Source: Chitinivibrio alkaliphilus ACht1 (GTDB taxonomy: Bacteria > Fibrobacterota > Chitinivibrionia > Chitinivibrionales > Chitinivibrionaceae). From it: DNA of 64,000 nucleotides. The position numbers and the translations under genes are program-made. The notes beneath the pieces are model-generated. The model worked only from the letters and a program-made list of their open reading frames with translations, was not told the origin of the DNA and did not search any database. Of this stretch, positions 8,284 through 17,004 are shown piece by piece (position 1 is the stretch's first letter; each line of letters opens with the position of its first letter). Location: NCBI RefSeq assembly GCF_000474745.1, contig NZ_ASJR01000005.1, forward strand, positions 62,001 to 126,000, in the 5' to 3' direction.

Positions 8284-9450
8284 ATGGAACGGGTTATTTT
8301 CCATGTTGATATGGATGCCTTCTTTGCAGCCATAGAGCAACGCGATACACCACGCTATCGCGGTGCGCCCGTCATTGTCGGAGCAGCCCCAGGATCCCGC
8401 GGAGTGGTCTGCGCGGCAAGTTATGAAGCACGAGCATACGGGGTACACTCTGCCATGCCCATACACATGGCGGTTCAGAAATGCCCCCACGCCTTTTTCG
8501 TTCCGCCCCGAAAAGATGCCTACCACGCCGTATCATCTTCACTCATGAAGCTTCTCGGCTCATACTCCCCGCTCTGTGAGCCACTCTCCATTGACGAAGC
8601 GTTTCTAGACATGAGCGGTACAGAACGACTTTTGGGGCCTCCTGAAGAGGTTGCTCGCCACATCTCACAGGCCATGGAAGAGACCTTGGAACTTACCTGC
8701 TCCATCGGTATCGGGCCAAACAAACTCATGGCTAAAATTGGATCAAATCAACAAAAACCCCGTGGCATTACCCGTATGCCCTTTACCCCGCACGAAATAG
8801 TTTCGTGGCTTGCACCGCATCCCGTAGAAATACTCTGGGGGGTTGGCCGGCAAACTGCTCGTATCCTGGCTGATAAAAATATCACCACTGTGGGAGAACT
8901 CCAGAAATGTAGTCAGAGGGAGCTCGTATCCCTTTTGGGAAAAGCCGGCATGGATTTGTTTTGGCGCTGTCGTGGCATTGACGAACGTCCCGTCACCCCC
9001 ACGGAAGAAACACAAAGTATTGGACGAGAAACGACCTTCCAAACAGATTGCGGTGACTATGAGGAAATACGCAAAACACTGCTGCGATTTTCTGAGGAAG
9101 TGGCTCGTAGAGCAAGGAAAAAAAATCTGCGCGGACGCAGTATCAGCTTAGTGTATCGTACCGGGAAGGGGCGGCGATGCCGCAAAAGCATTCGCCATGA
9201 TGGTGCCTGTACCACCTACGATATTTTCACCCCCCTCATGCAACTCCTTACCACCCACTGGATGAGTATCACCCCATTCCGTCTTGTGGGAGTCACCCTC
9301 TCAGATTTCTCCGTGGAGATGCAGCAATGTTTTCTTCCCCCAGAAGCTCCATCGGAGCAAAAAACTCAGTGGAACACCGGTGATTACCTCACGGATATGG
9401 TATTGCAAAAAAAGGGAATACCGCCCCTACAACGGGGACGTCTACTCTAA
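8284..9450 (+). CDS. dinB: DNA polymerase IV (Y-family)
   Basis: A 388-residue Y-family lesion-bypass polymerase. The palm motifs are clear: HVDMDAFFAAIEQRD (Asp9, Asp11) and SIDEAFLDMSG (Asp104, Glu105) supply the metal ligands. Next come CSIGIGPNKLMAKIGS (fingers/palm), a helix-hairpin-helix thumb and a little-finger domain. The ATG at 8284, one base after the yhbY stop, starts the conserved MERVIFHVD. No LexA-box-like site is visible nearby; expression from the yhbY promoter is likely. The last 40 residues lack an obvious QxxLF clamp motif. The gene converges with the msbA-like gene, with one base between stop codons. Confidence 0.93.
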   Translation: MERVIFHVDMDAFFAAIEQRDTPRYRGAPVIVGAAPGSRGVVCAASYEARAYGVHSAMPIHMAVQKCPHAFFVPPRKDAYHAVSSSLMKLLGSYSPLCEPLSIDEAFLDMSGTERLLGPPEEVARHISQAMEETLELTCSIGIGPNKLMAKIGSNQQKPRGITRMPFTPHEIVSWLAPHPVEILWGVGRQTARILADKNITTVGELQKCSQRELVSLLGKAGMDLFWRCRGIDERPVTPTEETQSIGRETTFQTDCGDYEEIRKTLLRFSEEVARRARKKNLRGRSISLVYRTGKGRRCRKSIRHDGACTTYDIFTPLMQLLTTHWMSITPFRLVGVTLSDFSVEMQQCFLPPEAPSEQKTQWNTGDYLTDMVLQKKGIPPLQRGRLL

Positions 9451-9451
9451 C

Positions 9452-11275
9452 TTAGGAAAACTGAATATCGTAGAGTTCCTTATATCGTCCTCCGCGTCGA
9501 AGCAGTTCCTCATGGGTGCCCGATTCCACAATCCGCCCCGCATCAAGGACGATGATTGCATCTGCGCCGATAACCGTAGAAAGACGATGGGCAACGACCA
9601 GGGTGGTTCTATTTTGAATCAGTCGATCAATAGCCTCCTGCACCAGACGCTCAGACTCGGTATCGAGGGCCGATGTCGCTTCATCGAGAATCAACACCGA
9701 CGGATCGCGGTACAACGCGCGGGCAATGGCCAAACGTTGTCGCTGCCCTCCGGAAAGGCTTACTCCGTTTTCACCGATATGGGTCTCTTCCCCCTGGGGC
9801 AACGCCTCTATAAACTCTGTGGCATTAGCCGCTGCAAGAACCTGTACGAGGCGATCTCTGTCAATATGAGGAGCACCATAGGCCACATTTCGCGCCACCG
9901 TATCATTAAATAGGAGAGGATCCTGGGAGACCGTTCCAAATAAACTCCGCAACGATCCCAGTGTGTATTCTTCCACAGGGGTTCCATCTATCCGTATTTC
10001 GCCCTCTGTGGCTGCATAATAGAGCGGAAGCAGGTCGAGTATTGTTGATTTACCCGAACCGCTTGAGCCAACTAAGGCAACCATCTGCCCCTTTTGTACG
10101 GTAAAAGAAATATCCCGAAGAACCTGCGCATCATAGCCGGGGTAGGAAAAAGAGACCTGATCAAAGACAATGTCATTTTGCAATGTGTCTATCTTCTGAC
10201 AGCCACGATCATCCTCAGAGGGGATATCCATCACGGCAAAAACCCGGTCAGCGGCGGAGCGACCCTTCTGCAAGTAGCCATGAATTTTTGTCAGACTCTT
10301 TATGGGGCTAAAGGTAGAAAAAATAATGAGAAGAAACCGCAGAAAGTCTTCGGAGGAAAAATTCGATGAACCGTCAATAATTCCCCGTCCGGCAAACCAG
10401 AGTAAAATGCTTGTCATGAGCAGGGAGATAAATTCATTAAAGGGAGATAAGGCGGCAGATATGCTGCTTTCTCGAAAGGCATCCCGCGTATAGCGGGCAT
10501 TTGCCCCATGGAATTTTTGAGATTCATACCCCTCTCCGCGAAACATCTTTACGACCTTTATGCCAAAGATTGTCTCGTTGGTTGTTTCTACCATAGAAGA
10601 AAAGGAGCGCAACATGCGTCGGGCACGCCGACGAATGGCTCCACCGCCCTTAAATAACACCAGCATTACCACCGGATAAATAAGAAAGATAACCAAGGTG
10701 AGCAGGGGGTTGATGATAAAGAGAAGTGTTGTAAAAAGCAGAAGTTTCAAGGGCTCTGTCAAGAGCTGATTAATTGACTTTTTCAAGGATTCCTGAATAT
10801 CCGTAATATCTCGTACCACCGTAGATACAATTGCTCCGCTTTGACGACTATTAAAATAGGCCATGGGAAGCGAGAGAAGATGATCGTAAAAACGGTTGCG
10901 AATAGATTCAACCACCCTGAGATTCAGAAAAGATATAAGAATAGATTTAATATAGAGAACGGTATTTTTCATCGCAAAGAGCACGGGGATCATGATACAG
11001 ATTGTACGGAGAGCCTCCACATTTGTTCGTGCTCCATTCATGGTAAGAACACGCCACGTATGATATTTCAGCCACTGATTGATATTCTGAAAAGAAAACT
11101 CAACCGCAGGAACCTGCTCTATGGTTTCAGAAAAAATGATATCAAGAAGAGAGCTGGCAAACCAGAGCGTTACACCTTCGAGAAACACGAAAATGAGAGT
11201 TGTGCTAATTACAGCGAAGAAAAGCAGTTTATGGGGCGCCAAGAAAGAGAACAGTCGTTTATAGCCCGTATTCAT
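9452..11275 (-). CDS. MsbA-like lipid/multidrug ABC exporter (fused TM-ATPase)
   Basis: A 607-residue half-transporter. A six-TM export domain (about 15-335) contains the coupling region near SLPMAYFNSRQSGAIVS, and an ATPase domain follows. Walker A is GSSGSGKSTILD, the Q-loop is in GTVSQDP, the signature is LSGGQRQRLAIARAL, Walker B is VLILDEATSALD and the switch His is in VVAHRLST. The homodimer is expected to flip lipid A-core or other amphiphiles across the inner membrane. Given LPS genes elsewhere in the window MsbA is plausible, but drug and peptide exporters share this architecture. It lies alone on the minus strand after the small frameshifted gene. Confidence 0.85.
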   Translation of the reverse strand: MNTGYKRLFSFLAPHKLLFFAVISTTLIFVFLEGVTLWFASSLLDIIFSETIEQVPAVEFSFQNINQWLKYHTWRVLTMNGARTNVEALRTICIMIPVLFAMKNTVLYIKSILISFLNLRVVESIRNRFYDHLLSLPMAYFNSRQSGAIVSTVVRDITDIQESLKKSINQLLTEPLKLLLFTTLLFIINPLLTLVIFLIYPVVMLVLFKGGGAIRRRARRMLRSFSSMVETTNETIFGIKVVKMFRGEGYESQKFHGANARYTRDAFRESSISAALSPFNEFISLLMTSILLWFAGRGIIDGSSNFSSEDFLRFLLIIFSTFSPIKSLTKIHGYLQKGRSAADRVFAVMDIPSEDDRGCQKIDTLQNDIVFDQVSFSYPGYDAQVLRDISFTVQKGQMVALVGSSGSGKSTILDLLPLYYAATEGEIRIDGTPVEEYTLGSLRSLFGTVSQDPLLFNDTVARNVAYGAPHIDRDRLVQVLAAANATEFIEALPQGEETHIGENGVSLSGGQRQRLAIARALYRDPSVLILDEATSALDTESERLVQEAIDRLIQNRTTLVVAHRLSTVIGADAIIVLDAGRIVESGTHEELLRRGGRYKELYDIQFS

Positions 11276-11314
11276 TACAACACCTTTACAAAGAAGGAGA
11301 AGAATATACCTTTC

Positions 11315-11811
11315 CTACGGCAGATTAAAGATATTTTTCTTTATTTTGCTATACATTTTACGCCGCTCCATCTCATGGAGATTTTTTTTGATATCAAGGA
11401 GTTTTGCTTTTCCCGCTGCTTTTATTTTGTCAGGAGCAGCTTCAAGGGCAGTGAAAAAACTCGCAAGATGTTCCAGCTCACCCTTAAGCTGGTCTCGATG
11501 GTTATGAAAACGCTTTTCTTCAAGCTTTGCCACGACAACCGCAGCCTCATCCAGCATCTTGCGATATCTCTCTGTCTTATGTCGCACAGACTGCACACGT
11601 TGCTTGACAATTTTGGTAATTTCTCCTTTTATTTTCTCCACATCAGCCGCAGAGGCCTTCGGGGTAATCTGGATACCATCTAACCCATTGGCAACAAAAC
11701 GTTCGGTGATTCCCAAAATCTCCTCTGCCTCTTGGCTCGCATCACGCAAAATATCCAGATGGGTTTCCACATCTTTTTTAGTTGATAGTCGATAAAGTTA
11801 ATTTTTGTCAT
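11315..11811 (-). CDS. Coiled-coil protein apparently made by a -1 frameshift
   Basis: The long frame (11315-11770, 151 residues if a GTG is used) has no good start or ribosome site. Upstream, in frame 0, AAGGAG and five bases precede an ATG at 11811 that reads MTKINFIDYQLKK. At the end of that peptide the codons CTA AAA AAG contain the heptamer A-AAA-AAG (plus-strand 11773-11779). A -1 slip there joins it exactly to the long frame (DVETHLDILRDASQEAEEI), giving about 165 residues. Without the slip, translation ends after about 44 residues. The protein is helical and charged with coiled-coil character, and no family was recognised. Either a programmed frameshift or a one-base homopolymer error in the sequence would explain it. 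Confidence 0.55.
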
Positions 11812-11857
11812 TATAGCTCCTTCGCTCATGCCAGCCGTAGTATATCATAGACTGGAA

Positions 11858-11880
11858 TTAAAAAACAGGGGACCTCCCCT
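11858..11880 (-). terminator. Intrinsic terminator of the phosphohexomutase gene
   Basis: On the minus strand the stem AGGGG pairs with CCCCT around a four-base loop (plus-strand 11867-11880). It is followed directly by GTTTTTTAATT. The hairpin overlaps the stop codon of the gene ending at 11879, so termination is immediate. Confidence 0.75.
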
Positions 11881-13243
11881 ATTTTTTCAAAAAATGCAAC
11901 ACTTCCTGCGCATACTGCTCAGCCCGTGTGTAATCTTTTCCTTCGGCATAACACCGTAAAATAGGTTCTGTATTTGATGCTCGCACATGGACCCATCCAT
12001 CGGGATAGGTAATTTTAACACCATCCTGTGTGTCTATCTTAGCACCCTTTTGGGCAAAATATCGCTCCGCCGCACCAAGGAGCTCCTCTGCTTCGCTGCG
12101 AGAAGAAACAGCAACCTTTTCTTTCACCAAGGGGTATTCCGTCCATTTTCCTGTAAGCCCCATTACCGTAGTTGCCCGTTTTGCCAACAGTTCAAGAATG
12201 AGAGCCGTTGCCCCTAAGCCATCACGCACTGTACTGATTTCCGGAAAAATTACGCCTCCATTTCCCTCTCCACCAATACGGCACTCCTCTCTCTGGATTG
12301 CCTCAACAACATTCGCTTCACCAATTTTTGTGCGGTACACCGATACTCCATAGGCATCTGCCACATCATCTATTACCATGGAAGTAGAAAGATTTGTAGC
12401 AATGTTTCCCGGGGTCCGCTCCAAAACATTTTCAAGGGCAAGAACCAAGGTCATCTCTTCACTGACCGCCTCTCCCTTTTCTCCCATGAGAGCAAGCCGG
12501 TCTGCATCGGGGTCATAGACAAATCCGCCACAAAACCCGTCCTTTGACCCGAGAAGTGCCGCCAAATCTCCCAAATGCTCAGGACGTGGCTCTGGATTGT
12601 GCACAAAGTCGCCATCCAACTTGGTATGCACCCCTTCCCAGGATACGTTGAGACGAGTAAGCAGAGCAGGAAAAATCACCCCTGCAGCACCGTTTATAGC
12701 ATCCACGGCAACATGAAGATCTGCCGCCGCTATGGCGGCTGTATCAACGGCGTCACAAATAGCGTCTATATGAGGCGTAACCGCATCCACCTTCTCTGCG
12801 GGGGAACCATCATAGCGAAGAAACTCGGGAGCCGAAGGATAGTCTCCTTGCTCAAAGGCCTCGTAGACAGCATCACACTCCGCACCCGAAAAAAGCCGGC
12901 CATGACGGTGCACCATTTTATATCCGTTATATGGCAAAGGGTTATGGCTTGCCGTAATAATAACACCCCCATCGGCTGCACCGTGGGCAACGGCAAAGCA
13001 TGTGGTGGGAGTTGGGGCGATACCAATGGATACGGGGGTTCCCCCAGCAGCACGAATCCCTCGACAGATCGCCTTTTCTATGGCCGGACCGGAGGGACGT
13101 GTATCACGACCGACAATCATTCTCTTTGCCCCCCCCGCATGCATCGTCTGGATATAGGCGATGGCGGAAACAAACTCTTCTGTCAACACTTCCGGGTAGA
13201 GTCCCCGAATTCCCGATACGGACATTATGGGCAAGGGTGCCAT
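11879..13243 (-). CDS. Phosphoglucosamine/phosphomannomutase (GlmM-type)
   Basis: A 454-residue alpha-D-phosphohexomutase with all four family signatures. These are SGIRG (about 10-14), the active phosphoserine loop TASHNP (Ser99), the metal-binding DPDADRLAL, and a sugar-binding loop GGEGNGGVIFPE, with a C-terminal phosphate-binding RASNTEP. The enzyme isomerises hexosamine- or hexose-6-phosphate to the 1-phosphate for cell-wall or glycan synthesis. The GEGNGG loop differs from the usual bacterial GlmM loop and resembles bifunctional or archaeal-type enzymes, so the substrate (glucosamine versus mannose/glucose) is uncertain. GGAG lies six bases before the ATG. It is transcribed alone and ends in a strong terminator. 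Confidence 0.82.
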   Translation of the reverse strand: MAPLPIMSVSGIRGLYPEVLTEEFVSAIAYIQTMHAGGAKRMIVGRDTRPSGPAIEKAICRGIRAAGGTPVSIGIAPTPTTCFAVAHGAADGGVIITASHNPLPYNGYKMVHRHGRLFSGAECDAVYEAFEQGDYPSAPEFLRYDGSPAEKVDAVTPHIDAICDAVDTAAIAAADLHVAVDAINGAAGVIFPALLTRLNVSWEGVHTKLDGDFVHNPEPRPEHLGDLAALLGSKDGFCGGFVYDPDADRLALMGEKGEAVSEEMTLVLALENVLERTPGNIATNLSTSMVIDDVADAYGVSVYRTKIGEANVVEAIQREECRIGGEGNGGVIFPEISTVRDGLGATALILELLAKRATTVMGLTGKWTEYPLVKEKVAVSSRSEAEELLGAAERYFAQKGAKIDTQDGVKITYPDGWVHVRASNTEPILRCYAEGKDYTRAEQYAQEVLHFLKK

Positions 13244-13330
13244 GTATTCTCCTTGTACTTTTTCTGATCAGACAGTACAATATATAACATCGATCTACTC
13301 TCTGCATATCCTATTTTCAGGAGTACCACC

Positions 13331-13906
13331 ATGGAACGAGCAACCCGTGCCGATCTTTCACTTATTGTACACATCCTATCCACCTGTTTTTACCATGACC
13401 CCTACATCCGGTGGCTTCTTATGACAGAAAAAAAAGAGTCCCTTCCCATACACCATCTGATGCGCTGCATTGCCGACATACTCTTTCGCGTTGGAGATAT
13501 ATATGTCACACCGGGCAGAGAGGGGGTTGCTCTTTGGGATACAGAAGCAAGCTCACTCTTCTCTGTTCAGACACTCCCTGCCTACCTACGCCTCATACTC
13601 CACCTTGGACCACAACGGTTCATCCGTGCCTATACAGCCAGTACAGAAACGGCAAAACGACTCCCTGAAGGACCATACACACACCTATTCATGATCGCCG
13701 TGCTCCCCCAATACCGTCGGCACGGGTGGGCTCGCTCACTCATTAGCCCCATGACCGAAGACTCCCGTACCCATCCTCTCTATGTTGAAACAGCAACAGA
13801 ACAGAATAGGAAGATGTATGAGTCTCTCGGATTCATTTGGTTTGATACGATCTACCTAGACACCAAATCACCTCTCTATTTTCTGCGGAAGACTCTCCCT
13901 TCATAA
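13331..13906 (+). CDS. GNAT-family N-acetyltransferase
   Basis: A 191-residue protein with GNAT features. An N-terminal strand (ATRADLSLIVHIL) is followed by an acetyl-CoA pyrophosphate loop in IAVLPQYRRHGWARSLI (the R/Q-x-x-G-x-A pattern at about 132-140) and the C-terminal YESLGF motif. The substrate cannot be told; the family acetylates small molecules, antibiotics or protein N-termini. GGAG lies seven bases upstream of the ATG. The gene is divergent from the phosphohexomutase and its last six bases overlap the end of the minus-strand barrel gene. Confidence 0.75.
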   Translation: MERATRADLSLIVHILSTCFYHDPYIRWLLMTEKKESLPIHHLMRCIADILFRVGDIYVTPGREGVALWDTEASSLFSVQTLPAYLRLILHLGPQRFIRAYTASTETAKRLPEGPYTHLFMIAVLPQYRRHGWARSLISPMTEDSRTHPLYVETATEQNRKMYESLGFIWFDTIYLDTKSPLYFLRKTLPS

Positions 13907-15064
13907 ATACCACCGGATTCCCCCGTATACCATACGATGAGCCGAGGAAAACTCTGCAGAATCTCCGCCGATACCACCCTGAAAAGCTGCTGAAAGGACA
14001 ATATTGTCCCGCCGCCGCAAACTGGTTTCCACCATGGCACCCACAGATACGGAGGGATCTTCCACTGCTGCCAGCACATGCGTAGACAGCAAAGTAAGGG
14101 GGGTAATTTCAAAGCTTTTCTGCACACCGCCGTAGTGGGTGTTTTTCAGATATATCTGGCCCTGTGTACGCGCGGTGATATAGTCTTCTGCCGATAGGGA
14201 GGCACCGTTATAGTGATACTCCCCGCGCAGGGTCAGCCGCGGGGTAAAACGATACAGCAGCCCCGTGGTGAGACGGAAGTAGTCATCATCCTCATGGTCC
14301 TCTTTTTCCGAATTTATTGAAAAAACATGGGCCATCTCCAGGGAAAATCCCGCATCGAGAATGCTTTTTTCGTAGTCTATCCCGGCAAGGACATTTTCCT
14401 GAAATACAATACATATGGGAGAAATATCCCCCAGGGTGGAATGGACAAGCCGTGTCCGCATGAAGGCGGCACTCTTTTCCCATGCAAAGGAATCTCCCCC
14501 CACATACCCCGCTTCAAGCTCATTCATGGCCCCCCAGGGCAAACGAAAGACAAGGCCATCCACACCCCGCCGAAATTCACTGTCTACGGCAGTAAAGGTG
14601 AAGGGGGCAATAATATCCGTGGGACTTACAAAAAAGGAGCTTCCCCATCCAAGGGACTGCCGCCCCAGGGTAAGACGCCCCGCACCGGCGGGGACACTGA
14701 TATAGAGACGATCCAGATCGTGATATATGACAGAAGCAGCATCATCTCCGGGGGAATCGGGCAGAAGGACCGCAGAAAAATCTCCAACCCGATACCCCTC
14801 GTGGGGGATTTCATTGTATCCCCGAAGGTCAGACGGTGTATTTTCGCTGTATAATCGGGGAGCCAACTCATACACAGCTCCACCACGTATCCCCCGGGGG
14901 AAAAAGAACTCCCCCTCGCCACGAATCCCCGTACGAAGAACCGACCATGACTGATCATCCCGGACAACACCCATGGGCCATGCACGAAGGGAGCCATGCC
15001 AATCCACCTCCACGGCACCAAGCCACTGTATACACACAAATACGATAATACTACCCAACAGCAC
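13901..15064 (-). CDS. Outer-membrane beta-barrel protein of the FtsX-LolA cassette
   Basis: A 387-residue secreted protein with an N-terminal signal segment (LLGSIIVFVCIQWLGAVEV). A long run of alternating hydrophobic/polar strands follows, ending in GGIRWYL, a typical barrel terminus. The motif LTLGRQSLGWGSSFFVSPTD resembles barrel proteins paired with LolA-like/RND lipid transport sets (DUF1302-like). The start is a GTG at 15064 with GAGGAGG about eight bases upstream, overlapping the ATPase gene by 14 bases. It is the last gene of the cassette and would be its outer-membrane end. The exact family was not recognised with confidence. Confidence 0.68.
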   Translation of the reverse strand: MLLGSIIVFVCIQWLGAVEVDWHGSLRAWPMGVVRDDQSWSVLRTGIRGEGEFFFPRGIRGGAVYELAPRLYSENTPSDLRGYNEIPHEGYRVGDFSAVLLPDSPGDDAASVIYHDLDRLYISVPAGAGRLTLGRQSLGWGSSFFVSPTDIIAPFTFTAVDSEFRRGVDGLVFRLPWGAMNELEAGYVGGDSFAWEKSAAFMRTRLVHSTLGDISPICIVFQENVLAGIDYEKSILDAGFSLEMAHVFSINSEKEDHEDDDYFRLTTGLLYRFTPRLTLRGEYHYNGASLSAEDYITARTQGQIYLKNTHYGGVQKSFEITPLTLLSTHVLAAVEDPSVSVGAMVETSLRRRDNIVLSAAFQGGIGGDSAEFSSAHRMVYGGIRWYL

Positions 15065-15758
15065 GGGAGCCCCCCTCCTCCGTGTCAGAGTCGATCATTC
15101 CATCTCGAATAACCACGGTACGGCGGGCCCGTTCCATAATCCGGGGATCATGGGTGGAAAAAAGAAAGGTCATATCCTCCTCGGCATTGAGGGACTGCAT
15201 CATATCAAGAAGGGCGGCACCGGTCTTTGAATCAAGGTTTGCCGTCGGTTCATCGGCAATAATAATTTGCGGTCGTGATGCCATGGCCCGGGCAATGGCA
15301 ACACGCTGCTGTTGTCCCCCCGAAAGTTTTGCGGGAACCCGTTTTTCATACCCCGCAAGGCCAACCTCTGCCAGGATACGCGCCACCCGTTCCTGTCTGG
15401 TAGCCTTGTCAACCCCCTGAAGCAGCATAATATACTCCACATTTTCCGCCACGGTAAGAACGGGGATGAGGTTGTACGCCTGAAAAACAAAGCCAATATT
15501 GTCACGACGGAAAAGGGAGAGCTCGCGGCTGCTCATGGCCGACACATCCACGCCGTGAATACAGACCTTTCCCGAGGTGGGACTGTCAATACCGGTGATA
15601 CAGTTCATGAGTGTTGTTTTTCCCGACCCGGAGGGACCCACAACGGCGGTAAATTCGCCCTTTTGTATGGTGAGATCAACCCCACGCAGGGCGTGGACGG
15701 CAACCTCTTTTTTTCCATAGGTTTTTGTGATATTTTTTGTAGTAATAACGGTATTCAT
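15051..15758 (-). CDS. ABC transporter ATPase, LolD/MacB branch
   Basis: A 235-residue ABC ATPase. Walker A is GPSGSGKTTLMN, the Q-loop region is GFVFQAYNLIPVLTV, the signature is LSGGQQQRVAIARAM, Walker B is IIIADEPTANLD and the H-loop is FSTHD. The branch is that of ATPases energising FtsX-fold permeases (LolD, MacB). Two such permeases precede it in the same operon. It is distinct from the lolD at 2178 and is therefore a second, dedicated system. The stop overlaps the barrel gene. Confidence 0.88.
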   Translation of the reverse strand: MNTVITTKNITKTYGKKEVAVHALRGVDLTIQKGEFTAVVGPSGSGKTTLMNCITGIDSPTSGKVCIHGVDVSAMSSRELSLFRRDNIGFVFQAYNLIPVLTVAENVEYIMLLQGVDKATRQERVARILAEVGLAGYEKRVPAKLSGGQQQRVAIARAMASRPQIIIADEPTANLDSKTGAALLDMMQSLNAEEDMTFLFSTHDPRIMERARRTVVIRDGMIDSDTEEGGSRAVG

Positions 15759-15768
15759 AAAATTCTCC

Positions 15769-16995
15769 TTAGATACTTTTTTTCATGGCCTGTGACGGAG
15801 ACATATATCCGATATACAGGGCCGGGTATATACTTATTATAAGAGTAAGGGCCGATATGATAAGGGGGTATACCACAAATTGATAGAGACGTGCCGCAGG
15901 ATAAATATGCTCATAGATAGTCATTCCACCAAACTCTATATCATTCCAGTTAATTCCCGTGCGACTTACCACAAAAACAGCCGCACCGCCAAGGAGTATT
16001 CCCCCTGCACAGCTGAGGAGAGAAAGCCATCCCGCCTCATAGATAATCATGCGGATAATCTGCGGGCGTGTGGTTCCCAGGGATTTTAACACACCAAACT
16101 CAAAAAACCGCTCATAAATAGACATAAAAAGGGTATTGATAACCGTAAAGGCAACAATGACAAAGAGAATCCCCCCGAGAATCATCATACTCCACTGTGT
16201 CATACCCATAAGGCTGTACAGCTGCGGCATGAGTTTATCCCAGGTCTCAAAGAGAATCTCCTCTGAAGAGTAGGTCTTTCCCAGAAGGGTATCCTCCGCA
16301 GCCTTCCGGGGAGACTGTTTCAGGGAAAGGGCTACCTGTGTATATCCCCCCTCAGAGCGACCCAGCATATGTTGTGCCGTTTCAGCATGTATAAGTGCCA
16401 CCAATCCGTCCATATCATCGGAACCAAAACTGTATAGTCCGTCCAGACGCATGTATTCCTGGCGCCGCTCCCCCGTTTCGGAATCTGCCACGCTCACAAT
16501 AAGATGGTCCCCCAGGGATACGTTGAGATCCTGTGCTGTTTTTTTTCCCAGGACAAGGGAATTTTTTTGGGGGAGAAATGTGCTTTCCGGTGACAGTCGC
16601 TGGGCAATTCGCGTAATATTTTTTTCCCGTTCCGGATGAACCCCCCAGACCTCAACCCCCGTTGAATTTCGGGCAGAACTGACAAGGCCCGGAGAAACAA
16701 GGCGGGGTGAAGAGGCGATGATCCTGTCATCCTCACGCAGAGACCGGGCCAGCTCTTCATAGGCAGGTATCGTGTGATGCGCCTCGGGGTCTTCCTTATA
16801 GGCACGGGAGTGTATCTGGGCATCACCGGTAAAACTTGCCGTTCCGTTGCGGATCATATTATCAATCATCCCAGTAATAAAGGCATCGGCAAAGATCAGT
16901 CCTGCCATACCCACACTTATTGCAAGGGTTGTTATTGCTGTTCTGCGGGCATTTCGGAAAAGATTACGTCGTGCTGTTGTACATATAATACTCAT
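15769..16995 (-). CDS. FtsX-type ABC permease (first gene after ATPase going upstream)
   Basis: A 408-residue MacB/LolC-like permease. An N-terminal cytoplasmic start (CTTARRNLFRNARRTAITTLAIS) leads into TM1, a periplasmic domain of about 220 residues follows, and three TMs come at the C-terminus (around MMILGGILFVIVAFTVINTL, then two more). The segment FFEFGVLKSLGTTRPQI is the conserved coupling region that contacts the ATPase. FtsX-fold permeases act as mechanotransmitters extracting lipoproteins or lipids from the outer leaflet of the inner membrane. It is co-transcribed with a second permease nine bases upstream; together they would form a heterodimer. Confidence 0.85.
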   Translation of the reverse strand: MSIICTTARRNLFRNARRTAITTLAISVGMAGLIFADAFITGMIDNMIRNGTASFTGDAQIHSRAYKEDPEAHHTIPAYEELARSLREDDRIIASSPRLVSPGLVSSARNSTGVEVWGVHPEREKNITRIAQRLSPESTFLPQKNSLVLGKKTAQDLNVSLGDHLIVSVADSETGERRQEYMRLDGLYSFGSDDMDGLVALIHAETAQHMLGRSEGGYTQVALSLKQSPRKAAEDTLLGKTYSSEEILFETWDKLMPQLYSLMGMTQWSMMILGGILFVIVAFTVINTLFMSIYERFFEFGVLKSLGTTRPQIIRMIIYEAGWLSLLSCAGGILLGGAAVFVVSRTGINWNDIEFGGMTIYEHIYPAARLYQFVVYPLIISALTLIISIYPALYIGYMSPSQAMKKSI

Positions 16996-17004
16996 ACTCT
17001 CTCC

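Noticed and set aside
8284-9450. LexA-type SOS box in front of dinB
   Set aside because: dinB starts one base after yhbY, and no SOS-box-like inverted repeat was found upstream of yhbY.
13244-13330. Palindrome TCTGATCAGA (13263-13272) between the phosphohexomutase and GNAT genes
   Set aside because: Only 10 bases, a single copy, and no matching regulator nearby. A chance palindrome cannot be excluded.
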